Source: Propionibacterium sp. (GTDB taxonomy: Bacteria > Actinomycetota > Actinomycetes > Propionibacteriales > Propionibacteriaceae). Taken from it: 33,780 bases of DNA. Location of the stretch: the NCBI GenBank assembly GCA_012838755.1, contig DUOQ01000162.1:1-33780 (forward strand). Reading direction: 5' to 3'. Position numbers and translations under genes: made by a program. The notes beneath the pieces were generated by a model. The model made no database searches. It was not told the origin of the DNA and was given only the letters and a program-made list of their open reading frames with translations. This document shows positions 1 to 13,735 of the stretch, piece after piece (positions within the stretch are counted from its first letter, which is position 1; each line of letters begins with the position of its first letter).

Positions 1-594
1 AGCACGAGCGCGGACGCCCCGGGCCCCGGCCGCCCCGTGGACACCTCCGGCTTCCGGACCGCCGCGATGTGGATCGGCGTGCTGGTCGCCGCGTTCCTGG
101 TCTTCATGGTGTCGTGGGCGGTCGGGTCGACGATCTTCCGGGGGACGCCGGCGGTCTCGGCCGCCCCCAGCAGCGCGCCCGCCGCCGAGACCCAGCCCGC
201 CGAGACCCAGCCCGCCGAGCCCGACCCCGCTCCGGAACCGGCGCCGACGTCGGAGCCCGCGACCCGCCCCGCGCCATCGCTGCCCTCGATCACGCTGCCC
301 ACCATCCCGTCGGCCGGGGACGCCGCGTTGCGAGCCGGGATCGCCGGGGTCGATGCCGCCCTGAACGCCCTGCCCACCGAAACCAAGGACGCCGCACGCA
401 CGTCGGCGGCCCTCCAGCAGGCTTGGGCGAGGGCCAAGGAGGACCTCCTGGCCAACAAGAGGCCCAACCAGGCGTTGGACAAGTTCCGCGACGAGATCGA
501 CAAGCAGCGCGACAAGGGGACGCTCAACCTCCTCGAGGCCGAGGGCATCAAGCTGGCCCTGCGGGCGGTCCAGGCCACCCTGCCGCGTGAGTGA
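1..594 (+). CDS. Partial (5' truncated) membrane-anchored protein with Pro/Glu-rich linker, unknown function
   Basis: Frame open from base 1; one hydrophobic segment (MWIGVLVAAFLVFMVSWAVGSTIF) then AETQPAETQPAEPDPAPEPAP linker and soluble C-terminal domain; stop at 594. Confidence 0.7.
   Translation, partial: STSADAPGPGRPVDTSGFRTAAMWIGVLVAAFLVFMVSWAVGSTIFRGTPAVSAAPSSAPAAETQPAETQPAEPDPAPEPAPTSEPATRPAPSLPSITLPTIPSAGDAALRAGIAGVDAALNALPTETKDAARTSAALQQAWARAKEDLLANKRPNQALDKFRDEIDKQRDKGTLNLLEAEGIKLALRAVQATLPRE
184..213 (+). repeat. 15-bp tandem repeat (gccgagacccagccc x2) encoding AETQP
   Basis: Direct reading of sequence, in frame within first CDS. Confidence 0.85.
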
Positions 595-627
595 CGACAC
601 CGTGGGGTGGCCGTTAGGTTGGGGGCC

Positions 628-2613
628 ATGACCACCAACCCGTTGCTCGAACGCTCGCACCTTCCCTACCAGCTGCCCGACTTCGCGGCGCTGACGCCGG
701 AGCACTTCCGTGAGGCCTACGAGGCCGGTGCCGCCCAGCAACTCGAGGCGCTCGACACCCTGGCCACCACCACCGATCCCGCCACCGTCGAGAACGTCCT
801 CCACGTGTGGGACACCTCCGGTGACCTCCTCTCCCGCACGGCCATGGTGTTCGGCTCGGTGAAGGCGGCCGACACCACGCCCGAGCTCGACGACCTCCTC
901 GAGGAGGTCGCGCCGAAACTCGCCCAGCACAACGACGCCATCTGGCTCGACCGGCGCCTGTTCGACCGCTTCACCGAGCTCGCCACCCGCGCTCAGGCCG
1001 GCGAGGTCGTCCTCGACGCCGAGGACGCCTGGCTGCTCGAGGACACGATCCGTCGCTTCACCCGCGCCGGCGTCGCCCTCGACGAGGAGGGGCAGACGCG
1101 GCTGCGGGAGCTGAACACCCGCCTGGCCGAGCTGCAGGCCGCCTTCTCCCGGGTGAACCGCGAGGCCCGCGTCGCGGGCAAGGTGGTCGTCACCGACCGT
1201 GCCGAGCTCGACGGGCTGACCGACGAGGAGGTCGACGCGCTGGCCACCGGCGACGGTGAATGGACGATCGAATTGGTCAACACCACCCAGCAGCCGATCA
1301 TGACCCGGCTGCACGACCGCGGGCTGCGCCGCCGGGTGTACGAGGCGTCCATCGCGCGCGGCCTGGGCGGCGAGCACGACACCCGCCAGATGGTCGTCGA
1401 CACCGCGCGCGCCCGCGCCGAGCGGGCGTCCCTGCTCGGGTACGAGCACCACGCCGCCCTGTCCGCCGAGTCGGGGTGCGCCAAGAGCACGGACGCCGTG
1501 GACGCCCTGATGGGGCCGCTCGGCCGGGCGTCCCTCAAGCAGGCGGAGGCGGACGCCGTCACCTTCGCCGAGCGGTTCGCGCAGCTCGGCCAGGGCGACG
1601 ACTTCGCCGCCTGGGACTGGGCCTACGTCGCCGAGATCGTCCGGGGGGAGACGTTCGCGTTCTCCGACGCCGACGTCGAGCCGCACCTGGACGTCGCGAA
1701 GGTGCTCGAGGCGACCTACGCGGCCGCCCACGACCTGTACGGCATCACGTTCACCGAGCGTCCCGACCTCGTCGGGCACACGTCCGAGGCGGACGTCTAC
1801 GAGCTGCACAACGCCGACGGTTCGCCGCTCGGGCTGTTCCTGATGGACTTCTGGGCCCGCCCCACCAAGGACGGCGGCGCCTGGATGACCTCGATCGTCC
1901 GGCAGAACCACCTCACCAGGCAGCTCCCGGTCGTCACGAACAACTGCAACTACACCAAGGGCAGCTCGGCGATCAGCTGGGACGGCGTCATCACGATGTT
2001 CCACGAGTTCGGGCACGCACTCCACGCGCTGTTCGCCGACTCGAAGTACCCCTCGAAGTCGGGCACGGCCACGCCACGTGACTTCGTCGAGTTCCCCAGT
2101 CAGGTCAACGAGCACTGGGCCTGGCAGCCCGACCGCGTGCTGCCCGCCGACCTGCTCGACAAGCTGCAGGCCGCGCGCTCCTTCAACCAAGGCTTCGAGA
2201 CGCTCGAGGTCATGGCGGCGACGCTGCTCGACCAGGCGTGGCACCAGACCCCGCTGGACGCCCTGCCCCGGTCGGCCGACGAGGTGGAGGACTTCGAGCG
2301 GCGTGCGTTGGAGTTCTGGGGGGTCGCCTCCGACCTCGTGCCGCCGCGGTACCGCTCCACATACTTCAGCCACATCTGGGGCGGCGGCTACGCGGCCGGC
2401 TACTACGGCTACACCTGGGCCCAGGTGATGGACGCCGACGCCGTGGCCTGGTTCGACGAGAACGGCGGCGGGACGCGCGAGAACGGCGACCACTTCCGTC
2501 GCACGCTGCTCGCCCCCGGCGGCTCGCTGGACGCCATGGAGACCTACCGCACCTTCCGCGGTCGCGACCCGCACGTCGAGCCGCTCTTGGAGCGGCTGGG
2601 CCTGGAGCTCTGA
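628..2613 (+). CDS. M3 family metallopeptidase (oligopeptidase / peptidyl-dipeptidase Dcp-like)
   Basis: HEFGHALH zinc motif in MFHEFGHALHALFADSKYPS; typical ~660 aa M3 architecture; ATG at 628 preferred over upstream GTG at 607. Confidence 0.93.
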   Translation: MTTNPLLERSHLPYQLPDFAALTPEHFREAYEAGAAQQLEALDTLATTTDPATVENVLHVWDTSGDLLSRTAMVFGSVKAADTTPELDDLLEEVAPKLAQHNDAIWLDRRLFDRFTELATRAQAGEVVLDAEDAWLLEDTIRRFTRAGVALDEEGQTRLRELNTRLAELQAAFSRVNREARVAGKVVVTDRAELDGLTDEEVDALATGDGEWTIELVNTTQQPIMTRLHDRGLRRRVYEASIARGLGGEHDTRQMVVDTARARAERASLLGYEHHAALSAESGCAKSTDAVDALMGPLGRASLKQAEADAVTFAERFAQLGQGDDFAAWDWAYVAEIVRGETFAFSDADVEPHLDVAKVLEATYAAAHDLYGITFTERPDLVGHTSEADVYELHNADGSPLGLFLMDFWARPTKDGGAWMTSIVRQNHLTRQLPVVTNNCNYTKGSSAISWDGVITMFHEFGHALHALFADSKYPSKSGTATPRDFVEFPSQVNEHWAWQPDRVLPADLLDKLQAARSFNQGFETLEVMAATLLDQAWHQTPLDALPRSADEVEDFERRALEFWGVASDLVPPRYRSTYFSHIWGGGYAAGYYGYTWAQVMDADAVAWFDENGGGTRENGDHFRRTLLAPGGSLDAMETYRTFRGRDPHVEPLLERLGLEL

Positions 2614-2626
2614 TCACCGCCCCCCA

Positions 2627-2682
2627 ACATTTCCGGGTGGCAGAACCCCAAGGATCCTTGGGGTTCTGCCACCCGGAAATGT
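2627..2682. repeat. Perfect 56-bp palindrome between convergent genes (possible bidirectional terminator or palindromic element)
   Basis: acatttccgggtggcagaaccccaagga/tccttggggttctgccacccggaaatgt; 28-bp arms, no loop, no mismatch, centre GGATCC. Confidence 0.9.
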
Positions 2683-2713
2683 GTTCAGGTCAGCGGAAAT
2701 GTCTTCAGGTCAG
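2674..2713. repeat. 20-bp tandem duplication (cggaaatgt[g/c]ttcaggtcag x2) starting inside the palindrome arm
   Basis: Two adjacent 20-mers with one mismatch; second copy includes the stop codon of the minus-strand gene. Confidence 0.9.
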
Positions 2714-3651
2714 CCGAGGCCGGTCTCCATCGTCGCCGGGAAGGGACGGACGGGCATGCGCTCGCTGAGCTCCAAGGGGGTCAGCGTGTTGCCGTCCTCG
2801 TCGGTCGTGGCACCGGCGACGAGCACCAGGATCGTCCACGCGGTGAGCGACCACTCGGTGCCGTCGTCGGTGGTGTGCGTCGTGTTCTGGCCGGCCAGGT
2901 GCTCCATGGCCTCACGGGCGTGGAGGGCGTTGAAGGCCCAGCTCAGCGCGTTGAGGTCCATGCCCGGCCGGGGGACCAGCGCGTAGGCGTGCATCGCGCC
3001 CTGATACAGCGGCACATAGCGCTCCATCACGTGGGTGCGGTACTGGCCCATCGCGTTGCGCACCGGCGGGTAGTCGGGCCACAGGGCCTGCAACGCCTCG
3101 GCCACCCGGACGACCTTGCGGCTGTCGGCGTAGGTGTATGCCTCGTACGCGAACGCGCGGATGAACTCGCCGAGCGTGCCGTGCGACCGCGCTGCGACCG
3201 TGCGGGTGACCGCGACGAACTTCGGGTCGAAGCGGGCGGGACGCATCACGTAGTTGATGACGTCGTTGTACCAGTCGGTCGCCAGCGGCCAGCGGCGCAG
3301 CATCTGGTGCTGGCTCATCTCGAGCACCGACTCGACGAACGGCTGGTGGCCCAGCGAGCTCGACAGGATGCGCGGCACCGAGTCGCGACCCTCGCGGGTC
3401 GGCGGTGCGTCGTCGATGAGGCGGTCGGCCAAGTGGTTGGCCGCACGCGCAAGCATGTACTGGGTCACCGGGTTGAGCGGGCCGTTGGCGCCGTTCCTGG
3501 ACGAGATCGACGTGAGCACACCACCGAGGTCCTCGATCGTGATGTGCCCGCGCAGGCGCAGGGGACCACCACCACGGTCCTGGACCCAGACAGCGGCCTC
3601 CTCGCCGGGGGTTCCCTCGATCAGCCGTTCCACAGGGCCATCGTGCCGCAT
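2710..3651 (-). CDS. Conserved hypothetical protein
   Basis: Long ORF; start MRHDGPVERL with gaggg 5 nt upstream; alternative start at 3681; no recognised domain. Confidence 0.7.
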   Translation of the reverse strand: MRHDGPVERLIEGTPGEEAAVWVQDRGGGPLRLRGHITIEDLGGVLTSISSRNGANGPLNPVTQYMLARAANHLADRLIDDAPPTREGRDSVPRILSSSLGHQPFVESVLEMSQHQMLRRWPLATDWYNDVINYVMRPARFDPKFVAVTRTVAARSHGTLGEFIRAFAYEAYTYADSRKVVRVAEALQALWPDYPPVRNAMGQYRTHVMERYVPLYQGAMHAYALVPRPGMDLNALSWAFNALHAREAMEHLAGQNTTHTTDDGTEWSLTAWTILVLVAGATTDEDGNTLTPLELSERMPVRPFPATMETGLG

Positions 3652-3850
3652 TTTCGCCCTCGGTGTGCGGTCCTGTCCCATGATGAAGGTCGCGGGACCC
3701 CCCTTTCCCCACGGCGCGACGGCAGGCAAGTCCCTCCTGGGGGGACGTGCCCGGAGGCTCCCGGCGCCCCACTCTGGAGGGTGGGCGAGGCCCGCTGGAC
3801 CCCCGGGGGATGGACACTGGGCCTCCCCCTGTGTCCGCCCCTGCCTCGAC

Positions 3851-5224
3851 TCAGCACTCGATGACGTTGACGGCCAGGCCGCCCAACGCCGTCTCCTTGT
3901 ACTTCGACTTCATGTCGGCGCCCGTCTCGCGCATCGTCTTGATGACGCTGTCGAGGCTGACGACGTGCGAACCATCGCCCCGCATCGCCGTGCGGGCGGC
4001 GGCGACCGCCTTGACCGACGCGATGGCATTGCGCTCGATGCACGGCACCTGGACGAGGCCCCCGACCGGGTCGCAGGTGAGGCCCAGGTTGTGCTCCATG
4101 CCGATCTCGGCGGCGTTCTCGACCTGCTCCGGCGTCCCGCCCAGCACCGCGGCCAGACCGGCGGCCGCCATCGAGCAGGCCGACCCGACCTCGCCCTGGC
4201 AGCCCACCTCGGCCCCCGAGATGGACGCGGTGTTCTTGAAGATCATCCCGATCGCCCCGGCGGTCAGCAGGAACCGGACCACCCCGGCGTCGTTCGCGCC
4301 CGGGATGAAGCTCCAGTAATAGTGCAGCACCGCCGGGATGATGCCGGCCGCCCCGTTCGTCGGCGCCGTCACCACGCGCCCACCGGCGGCGTTCTCCTCG
4401 TTCACGGCCAGTGCGTAGAAGGTGATCCAGTCCATGCCGCGCAGCGGGTCGTCGGACGCCCCCTCCGACACGAGCTTCGTGTGCAGGGCGGGCGCCCGGC
4501 GCAGGACGCGCAGGCCGCCGGGGAGGCGTCCCTCGGTCTCGGAGCCGTTGGCGATGCACACCTGCATCACCGACCAGATCGTCAGCAGCCCCTCTGCGAC
4601 CTCGTCCTTCGTGCGGCCCAGTGCGAGTTCGTTCTCCAGCGCCACGCTCGCGATCGAGAGCCCGGTGTGCTCGCAGATCTCCATGAGGTCCTCGGCGGTG
4701 TGGAACGGGTACGGCACCTCCGTTCCGTCCTCGGGCACCACGGGGTCGGACGCGTCGGCGTCCCCACGCACGACGAACCCGCCGCCCACCGAGTAGTAGG
4801 TGGCCTCGTGGACGACCTCGCCCGCCTCGTCCCAGGCGGTGAGCGTCATGCCGTTGGGGTGGACCGGGAGTTCGACCGACCCGTCGAGGACCAGGTCGGC
4901 GGCGGGGTCGAACTCGATCTCGCGGCGTCCGGCCAGGGGCAGGCGGTGGGAGTCCCACACGACCTTGACCGTGGCGGCGACGGCGCGCGGGTCCACGTTC
5001 TCGGGGCGTTCGCCGAGCAGCCCGAGGACGATCGCGTTGTCGGTGCCGTGTCCCCGCCCGGTCGCGCCCAGCGACCCGTAGAGGTCGCACTTCACCCGGG
5101 CGACGTCGTTCAGCCGGTCGCCCAGCTCGTCGAGGAACATCGCCGTCGCGCGCATCGGACCCACCGTGTGGGACGACGAGGGCCCGATACCGATGGAGAA
5201 CAGGTCGAAGACACTCAGTGCCAT
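3851..5224 (-). CDS. sdaA: L-serine ammonia-lyase (L-serine dehydratase), iron-sulfur single-chain type
   Basis: N-terminal [42 protein letters not shown] and [17 protein letters not shown] motifs. Confidence 0.95.
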   Translation of the reverse strand: MALSVFDLFSIGIGPSSSHTVGPMRATAMFLDELGDRLNDVARVKCDLYGSLGATGRGHGTDNAIVLGLLGERPENVDPRAVAATVKVVWDSHRLPLAGRREIEFDPAADLVLDGSVELPVHPNGMTLTAWDEAGEVVHEATYYSVGGGFVVRGDADASDPVVPEDGTEVPYPFHTAEDLMEICEHTGLSIASVALENELALGRTKDEVAEGLLTIWSVMQVCIANGSETEGRLPGGLRVLRRAPALHTKLVSEGASDDPLRGMDWITFYALAVNEENAAGGRVVTAPTNGAAGIIPAVLHYYWSFIPGANDAGVVRFLLTAGAIGMIFKNTASISGAEVGCQGEVGSACSMAAAGLAAVLGGTPEQVENAAEIGMEHNLGLTCDPVGGLVQVPCIERNAIASVKAVAAARTAMRGDGSHVVSLDSVIKTMRETGADMKSKYKETALGGLAVNVIEC

Positions 5225-5355
5225 GCACGGACCCTACTCGGCGGTCTCCTCCAGCGGCAGCCCCCCGGGGGGGAAACCCCCTAGTCCGCCGGGGGGAGGA
5301 CGAACCGGTCGACGAGCCGATGTGGAATGTCGGTGCCCCCGGGCAGGCTGGAGCC

Positions 5356-5442
5356 ATGATCTTCCTCGCACACACCGCAGTCCTGATCGTCGCCCTCGTC
5401 TTCATCGCCATGACGTTGGCCCCGCTGGTCGCCGACGCCTGA
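5356..5442 (+). CDS. Candidate 28-aa single-pass membrane microprotein
   Basis: MIFLAHTAVLIVALVFIAMTLAPLVADA; almost entirely one hydrophobic helix; divergent from sdaA; CAGGCT 6 nt before ATG. Confidence 0.4.
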   Translation: MIFLAHTAVLIVALVFIAMTLAPLVADA

Positions 5443-5543
5443 CCGGCCGTGCTCCGTGGGGGTCGCGGGAGGGCGTCCGGCTGGATAGCGTGGGTGGGCC
5501 GGCCGCAAGGCGGCGGCCGGGCCACGAGACCACGAGGTGCTTC

Positions 5544-6866
5544 ATGAGCGATGTGCGCAGGACCGTGATCCTGGGCGCGGCGGGCCGCGACTTCCACAAC
5601 TTCAACGTCCTCTACCGCGAGGACGACACACGGGAGGTGGTCGCGTTCACCGCCACCCAGATCCCCGACATCGCCGGACGTCGCTACCCGGCCGAGCTGG
5701 CCGGCTCGCGGTACCCCGACGGCATCCCGATCGTGGACGAGGCCGAGCTGGAGGACCTGATCGCGCGCGAGCGCATCGACGAGTGCGTGTTCTCCTACTC
5801 CGACCTGGCGCACGCCGACGTCATGCACCTGGCGTCCCGGTGCATCGCCGCCGGCGCGGACTTCGTGCTGCCCGGCGGGGCGCCGAGCATGATCCGCTCG
5901 ACCAAGCCCGTGATCAGCGTGTGCGCGGTGCGCACCGGCGTCGGCAAGTCGCAGACCTCGCGGTACCTGGTGAAGATCCTCAAGGAGCTCGGCAAGAAGG
6001 TCGTCTCGGTGCGTCACCCGATGCCGTACGGCGACCTCGCCAAGCAGGCCGTGCAGCGGTTCGCGTCCTACGCCGACCTCGACGAGCACGCGTGCACGAT
6101 CGAGGAGCGCGAGGAGTACGAGCCCCACATCGACGCCGGCTTCGTCATTTACGCGGGCGTCGACTACGAGGCGATCCTGCGCCGGGCCGAGGAGGAGGCC
6201 GACGTGATCATGTGGGACGGCGGCAACAACGACCTGCCGTTCTACGCCCCCGACCTGCACATCGTGCTGGCCGACCCGTTGCGCCCCGGCGACGAGGCCG
6301 GCTACCACCCGGGCGAGGCGAACGTCCGGATGGCCGACCTGGTCATCCTCAACAAGTGCGACGTGGCCGAGGAGGAGGCGATCGTCCGGGTCGAGGAGTC
6401 CGTGCGTGGATTGAACCCGGCCGCGACCGTGATCCGTTGTGACTCGCCGGTGACGGTCGAGGACCCCGACCTGGTGCGCGGCAAGCGCGTCGTCGTGATC
6501 GAGGACGGCCCCACCCTCACCCACGGCTCGATGTCGTTCGGCGCCGGCGTGGTCGGCGCGAAGGCGGCCGGCGTCGCCGAGATCGTCGACCCGGCACCGT
6601 CCGCCGTGGCCTCGCTGGCCGCGACCTACGAGAAGTACCCCAACGCGCGCGGCATCCTGCCGGCGATGGGGTACGGGGAGGCGCAGATCCGTGACCTCGA
6701 GGCCACGATCGACGCCGTCGACGCGGACGCCGTGGTCTCGGGCACCCCGATCGACCTCACCCGCGTGCTCGAGGTGAACAAGCCGATGACCCGCGCACGG
6801 TACGAGCTGCGCGAGCAGGTGCCCGGGGTGCTGGCCGAGGCGGTACGCAACGCGTTGGGTGGATGA
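5544..6866 (+). CDS. Cyclic 2,3-diphosphoglycerate synthase-like P-loop NTPase
   Basis: GAAGRDFHNFNV N-terminus, VRTGVGKSQTSR P-loop region, VRHPMPYGDLAKQAVQRFA, WDGGNNDLPFY, LNKCD; resembles proteins annotated as cyclic 2,3-diphosphoglycerate synthase. Confidence 0.82.
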   Translation: MSDVRRTVILGAAGRDFHNFNVLYREDDTREVVAFTATQIPDIAGRRYPAELAGSRYPDGIPIVDEAELEDLIARERIDECVFSYSDLAHADVMHLASRCIAAGADFVLPGGAPSMIRSTKPVISVCAVRTGVGKSQTSRYLVKILKELGKKVVSVRHPMPYGDLAKQAVQRFASYADLDEHACTIEEREEYEPHIDAGFVIYAGVDYEAILRRAEEEADVIMWDGGNNDLPFYAPDLHIVLADPLRPGDEAGYHPGEANVRMADLVILNKCDVAEEEAIVRVEESVRGLNPAATVIRCDSPVTVEDPDLVRGKRVVVIEDGPTLTHGSMSFGAGVVGAKAAGVAEIVDPAPSAVASLAATYEKYPNARGILPAMGYGEAQIRDLEATIDAVDADAVVSGTPIDLTRVLEVNKPMTRARYELREQVPGVLAEAVRNALGG

Positions 6867-6870
6867 CCGT

Positions 6871-11457
<4,587 letters not shown>

Positions 11458-11488
11458 GGTGCGACCACTGTGCCACGGGGGACTGACG

Positions 11489-11568
11489 CTTTCCCGACCT
11501 TCGTGGGCTGTTCAACCTCAACTGAGGGCAGTCGGACTGGTTTTGCCACGCAACGAGGGTCGGGAAAG
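11489..11568. repeat. 16-bp inverted repeat (1 mismatch) enclosing a nested hairpin, between aldo/keto reductase gene and lhr
   Basis: ctttcccgaccttcgt (11489-11504) / acgagggtcgggaaag (11553-11568); nested CCTCaactGAGG at 11516-11527. Confidence 0.75.
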
Positions 11569-11570
11569 GC

Positions 11571-12395
11571 TCAGAAGGGTGCGGTGTCGGGGTCGCTGCC
11601 GACGCGGTTGCCGGCGTCCAGGCCGTCGATGCGGGCCATGGTGTCGGCGTCCAGCTCGAAGTCGAACACCTCGAAGTTCTCCTCGATGCGCGACGGGGTG
11701 ACCGACTTCGGCAGCACGATCAGGCCGTGCTGCAGGTGCCAGCGGATGATGACCTGTGCCACCGACTTCCCGTAGGACGCCGCGATGTCAGCAAGCTCGC
11801 CGTTGCCGAGGTCGGCGCCCGACCCGAGCGGCGACCAGGACTCCACCGTGATCCCACGCGACGCGCACTCGGCCCGCAGCGGGACCTGCGCGAACGTCGG
11901 GTGGACCTCCACCTGGTTGATGACCGGCACCTCGCCGGAGATCGCGTCGAGGTGGTGGGCGTGGAAGTTGCTCACGCCGATGCTGGTGGTCAGGCCCTCG
12001 GCCTTGAACTCCTGCATCGCGTCCCAGGCCTCGATGTAGGCGTCACCGTGCTTGACCGTCGACGGCCAGTGGATCAGGTACAGGTCGAGACGGTCGAGGC
12101 CGAGCTTCTCGAGGCTGGTCTCGATGGCGCGGCGCGCCTGGGCCTTGCGGTGGACGTTGTTCCACAGCTTGGTCGTGACGTACAGCTCCTCGCGCGGGAC
12201 GCCGCCCTGGGCGATCGCGCGGCCCACGCCGGCCTCGTTGCCGTAGATGGCGGCGGTGTCGATGTGGCGGTAGCCCGTCTCGAGCGCGTGCAGCACTGCG
12301 GGGGTGACATCGGCGTCGGGAACCTGCCAGGTGCCAAAGGCCAACTGCGGGATCGCCGTGCCGTCAGCCAGCGTGATCGCCGGGACCTGCGTCAT
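11571..12395 (-). CDS. Aldo/keto reductase (2,5-diketo-D-gluconate reductase-like)
   Basis: TAAIYGNEAGVGRAI, LDLYLIHWPS, SIGVSNFHAHHL, VEVHPTF motifs. Confidence 0.93.
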   Translation of the reverse strand: MTQVPAITLADGTAIPQLAFGTWQVPDADVTPAVLHALETGYRHIDTAAIYGNEAGVGRAIAQGGVPREELYVTTKLWNNVHRKAQARRAIETSLEKLGLDRLDLYLIHWPSTVKHGDAYIEAWDAMQEFKAEGLTTSIGVSNFHAHHLDAISGEVPVINQVEVHPTFAQVPLRAECASRGITVESWSPLGSGADLGNGELADIAASYGKSVAQVIIRWHLQHGLIVLPKSVTPSRIEENFEVFDFELDADTMARIDGLDAGNRVGSDPDTAPF

Positions 12396-12679
12396 GTCTG
12401 TCCTTCCTCTCGTGTGGTGAACGAACCCATCATGCCGCGCAGCAGGCCGCCCCCATCGGCGTCCGACGCCGTGGGCCCGGCCATCCAGCCGGGGGCGAAC
12501 AGGGGACGGGAGCGGCCCGCGGTGTGGCCGGAGTCCTGTTGGGGATGGTGTTCGGCATACCCCGGCTCGCGCGGCGGGAGAGGAGGGGGCTCGGGCGGAG
12601 GCGTCCACCCGGGCAGCGGGTGCTGGCAGTGGGGACAGTGCGGCGCGGCGTTGTCAGCCGGGCGGGCGGGATCCGTCAC
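12392..12679 (-). CDS. Small proline-rich protein with CPHC motif near its N-terminus
   Basis: GTG start overlaps upstream stop (GTGA), stop overlaps downstream start (ATGA); translation MTDPARPADNAAPHCPHCQHPLPGWTPPPEPPPLPP... Confidence 0.65.
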   Translation of the reverse strand: MTDPARPADNAAPHCPHCQHPLPGWTPPPEPPPLPPREPGYAEHHPQQDSGHTAGRSRPLFAPGWMAGPTASDADGGGLLRGMMGSFTTREEGQT

Positions 12680-13467
12680 CAGCGGCGTCCGTTCGCCTTC
12701 ACGCACGCGGCCAGCAGGGCCCCGGCCGTCGGGGTGAGCTCGGGCTTCTCGGGGTAGGCGGGACAGCGCCGGAGCTCGGCAACCGTCGCCATGAGCAGGG
12801 CGCACCGGGCGGGGTGGTCGAGGCCGGGCCATTCCTGGCCCTCGCCCGGGGTTCGCCCTCCGGCGGCCCGGTAGCCGCTGACGAAGGCGAACCAGCTGGC
12901 CCCGTCGAGCAGGCCGGCGCCGAACAGGGCGGCGGGGCCGGCGAGGTCCCAGGCGGCGTCGCCGACGCCGAGGGTGTGGGGGCCGGTGAGGAGCCAGGCC
13001 TCGGTGCCGGCGAGCCGTCCGAGGCGTCCGAGGTCGAAGGTCCCGTGGACGACGCTGGGTCGCACGGGCGACGGCCACGACTGGAGCAGGTGGAGCCCCA
13101 ACTCGCGCAGGATGTCGGTGGAACCGCCCGGGTGCAGCGCGTCCGCCTCCGCGACCGCGGCGGTGAACTGGGCGCGCCCGCCGTGCTCGGGCAGGTCGTC
13201 GGTGACCGGGCACGCGTGCAGCCGGGCCAGCAGCGCACCGACCTCGCGCCAGGGCGGGGGCTCGTCGTCGGCCAGGGGCTCGGCGGCCGGGGCGAGGGTG
13301 ACCAGACGGCCGTCGGGGGCGGCGATCGGGGTGGAGCTCAGGGGTGGGACGTACGTGCGGCGGATCGGGTCGGTGGACGCCGCGGCCAGTCGCGCGGCGA
13401 GCTCGGTTTCGATCGTCCCAGCCGGGTGCTTGCTGACCAGGACGTCGTCGACCACCCGCTGGAGCAT
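12676..13467 (-). CDS. Aminoglycoside-phosphotransferase-fold-like protein, catalytic motifs apparently degenerate
   Basis: ALLARLHACP, VVHGTFDLGRL in place of HGD..N loop, GDAAWDLAGPA; weak similarity only. Confidence 0.6.
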   Translation of the reverse strand: MLQRVVDDVLVSKHPAGTIETELAARLAAASTDPIRRTYVPPLSSTPIAAPDGRLVTLAPAAEPLADDEPPPWREVGALLARLHACPVTDDLPEHGGRAQFTAAVAEADALHPGGSTDILRELGLHLLQSWPSPVRPSVVHGTFDLGRLGRLAGTEAWLLTGPHTLGVGDAAWDLAGPAALFGAGLLDGASWFAFVSGYRAAGGRTPGEGQEWPGLDHPARCALLMATVAELRRCPAYPEKPELTPTAGALLAACVKANGRRW

Positions 13468-13518
13468 GCACCCACCCTACGGCGTCCCGCCCTGCTGCGG
13501 GCGGGTGCAGGGCCCGGG

Positions 13519-13539
13519 CTGTCCACAGGTTTGTGCACA
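13519..13539 (+). promoter_or_regulatory. Two DnaA-box-like 9-mers (CTGTCCACA, TTGTGCACA)
   Basis: Each 8/9 match to the actinobacterial DnaA box TTGTCCACA, same orientation. Confidence 0.35.
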
Positions 13540-13735
13540 GCTGGGGAAAACTACACGGGTGTAACTCACGGGGTGGTGTGGCGGAAGCCTGCCGACGCCT
13601 TGGTGCTCGAGACACCTGCGGGCAGGGATGCGACGAGGAAGCGGCTCTCTCGCTCGACCACCGCGACGTGAGGGCCACAGACACAGAGGGAGGCTAGGAC
13701 GAACGCCCAGGAGGCTGGCCCGAACGCCCGTCCGG

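Noticed and set aside
5499-5524. GC-rich hairpin (ggccggccgc...gcggccgggcc) before the cDPGS-like gene as a riboswitch
   Set aside because: Simple hairpin without recognisable conserved riboswitch core; expected by chance in this composition
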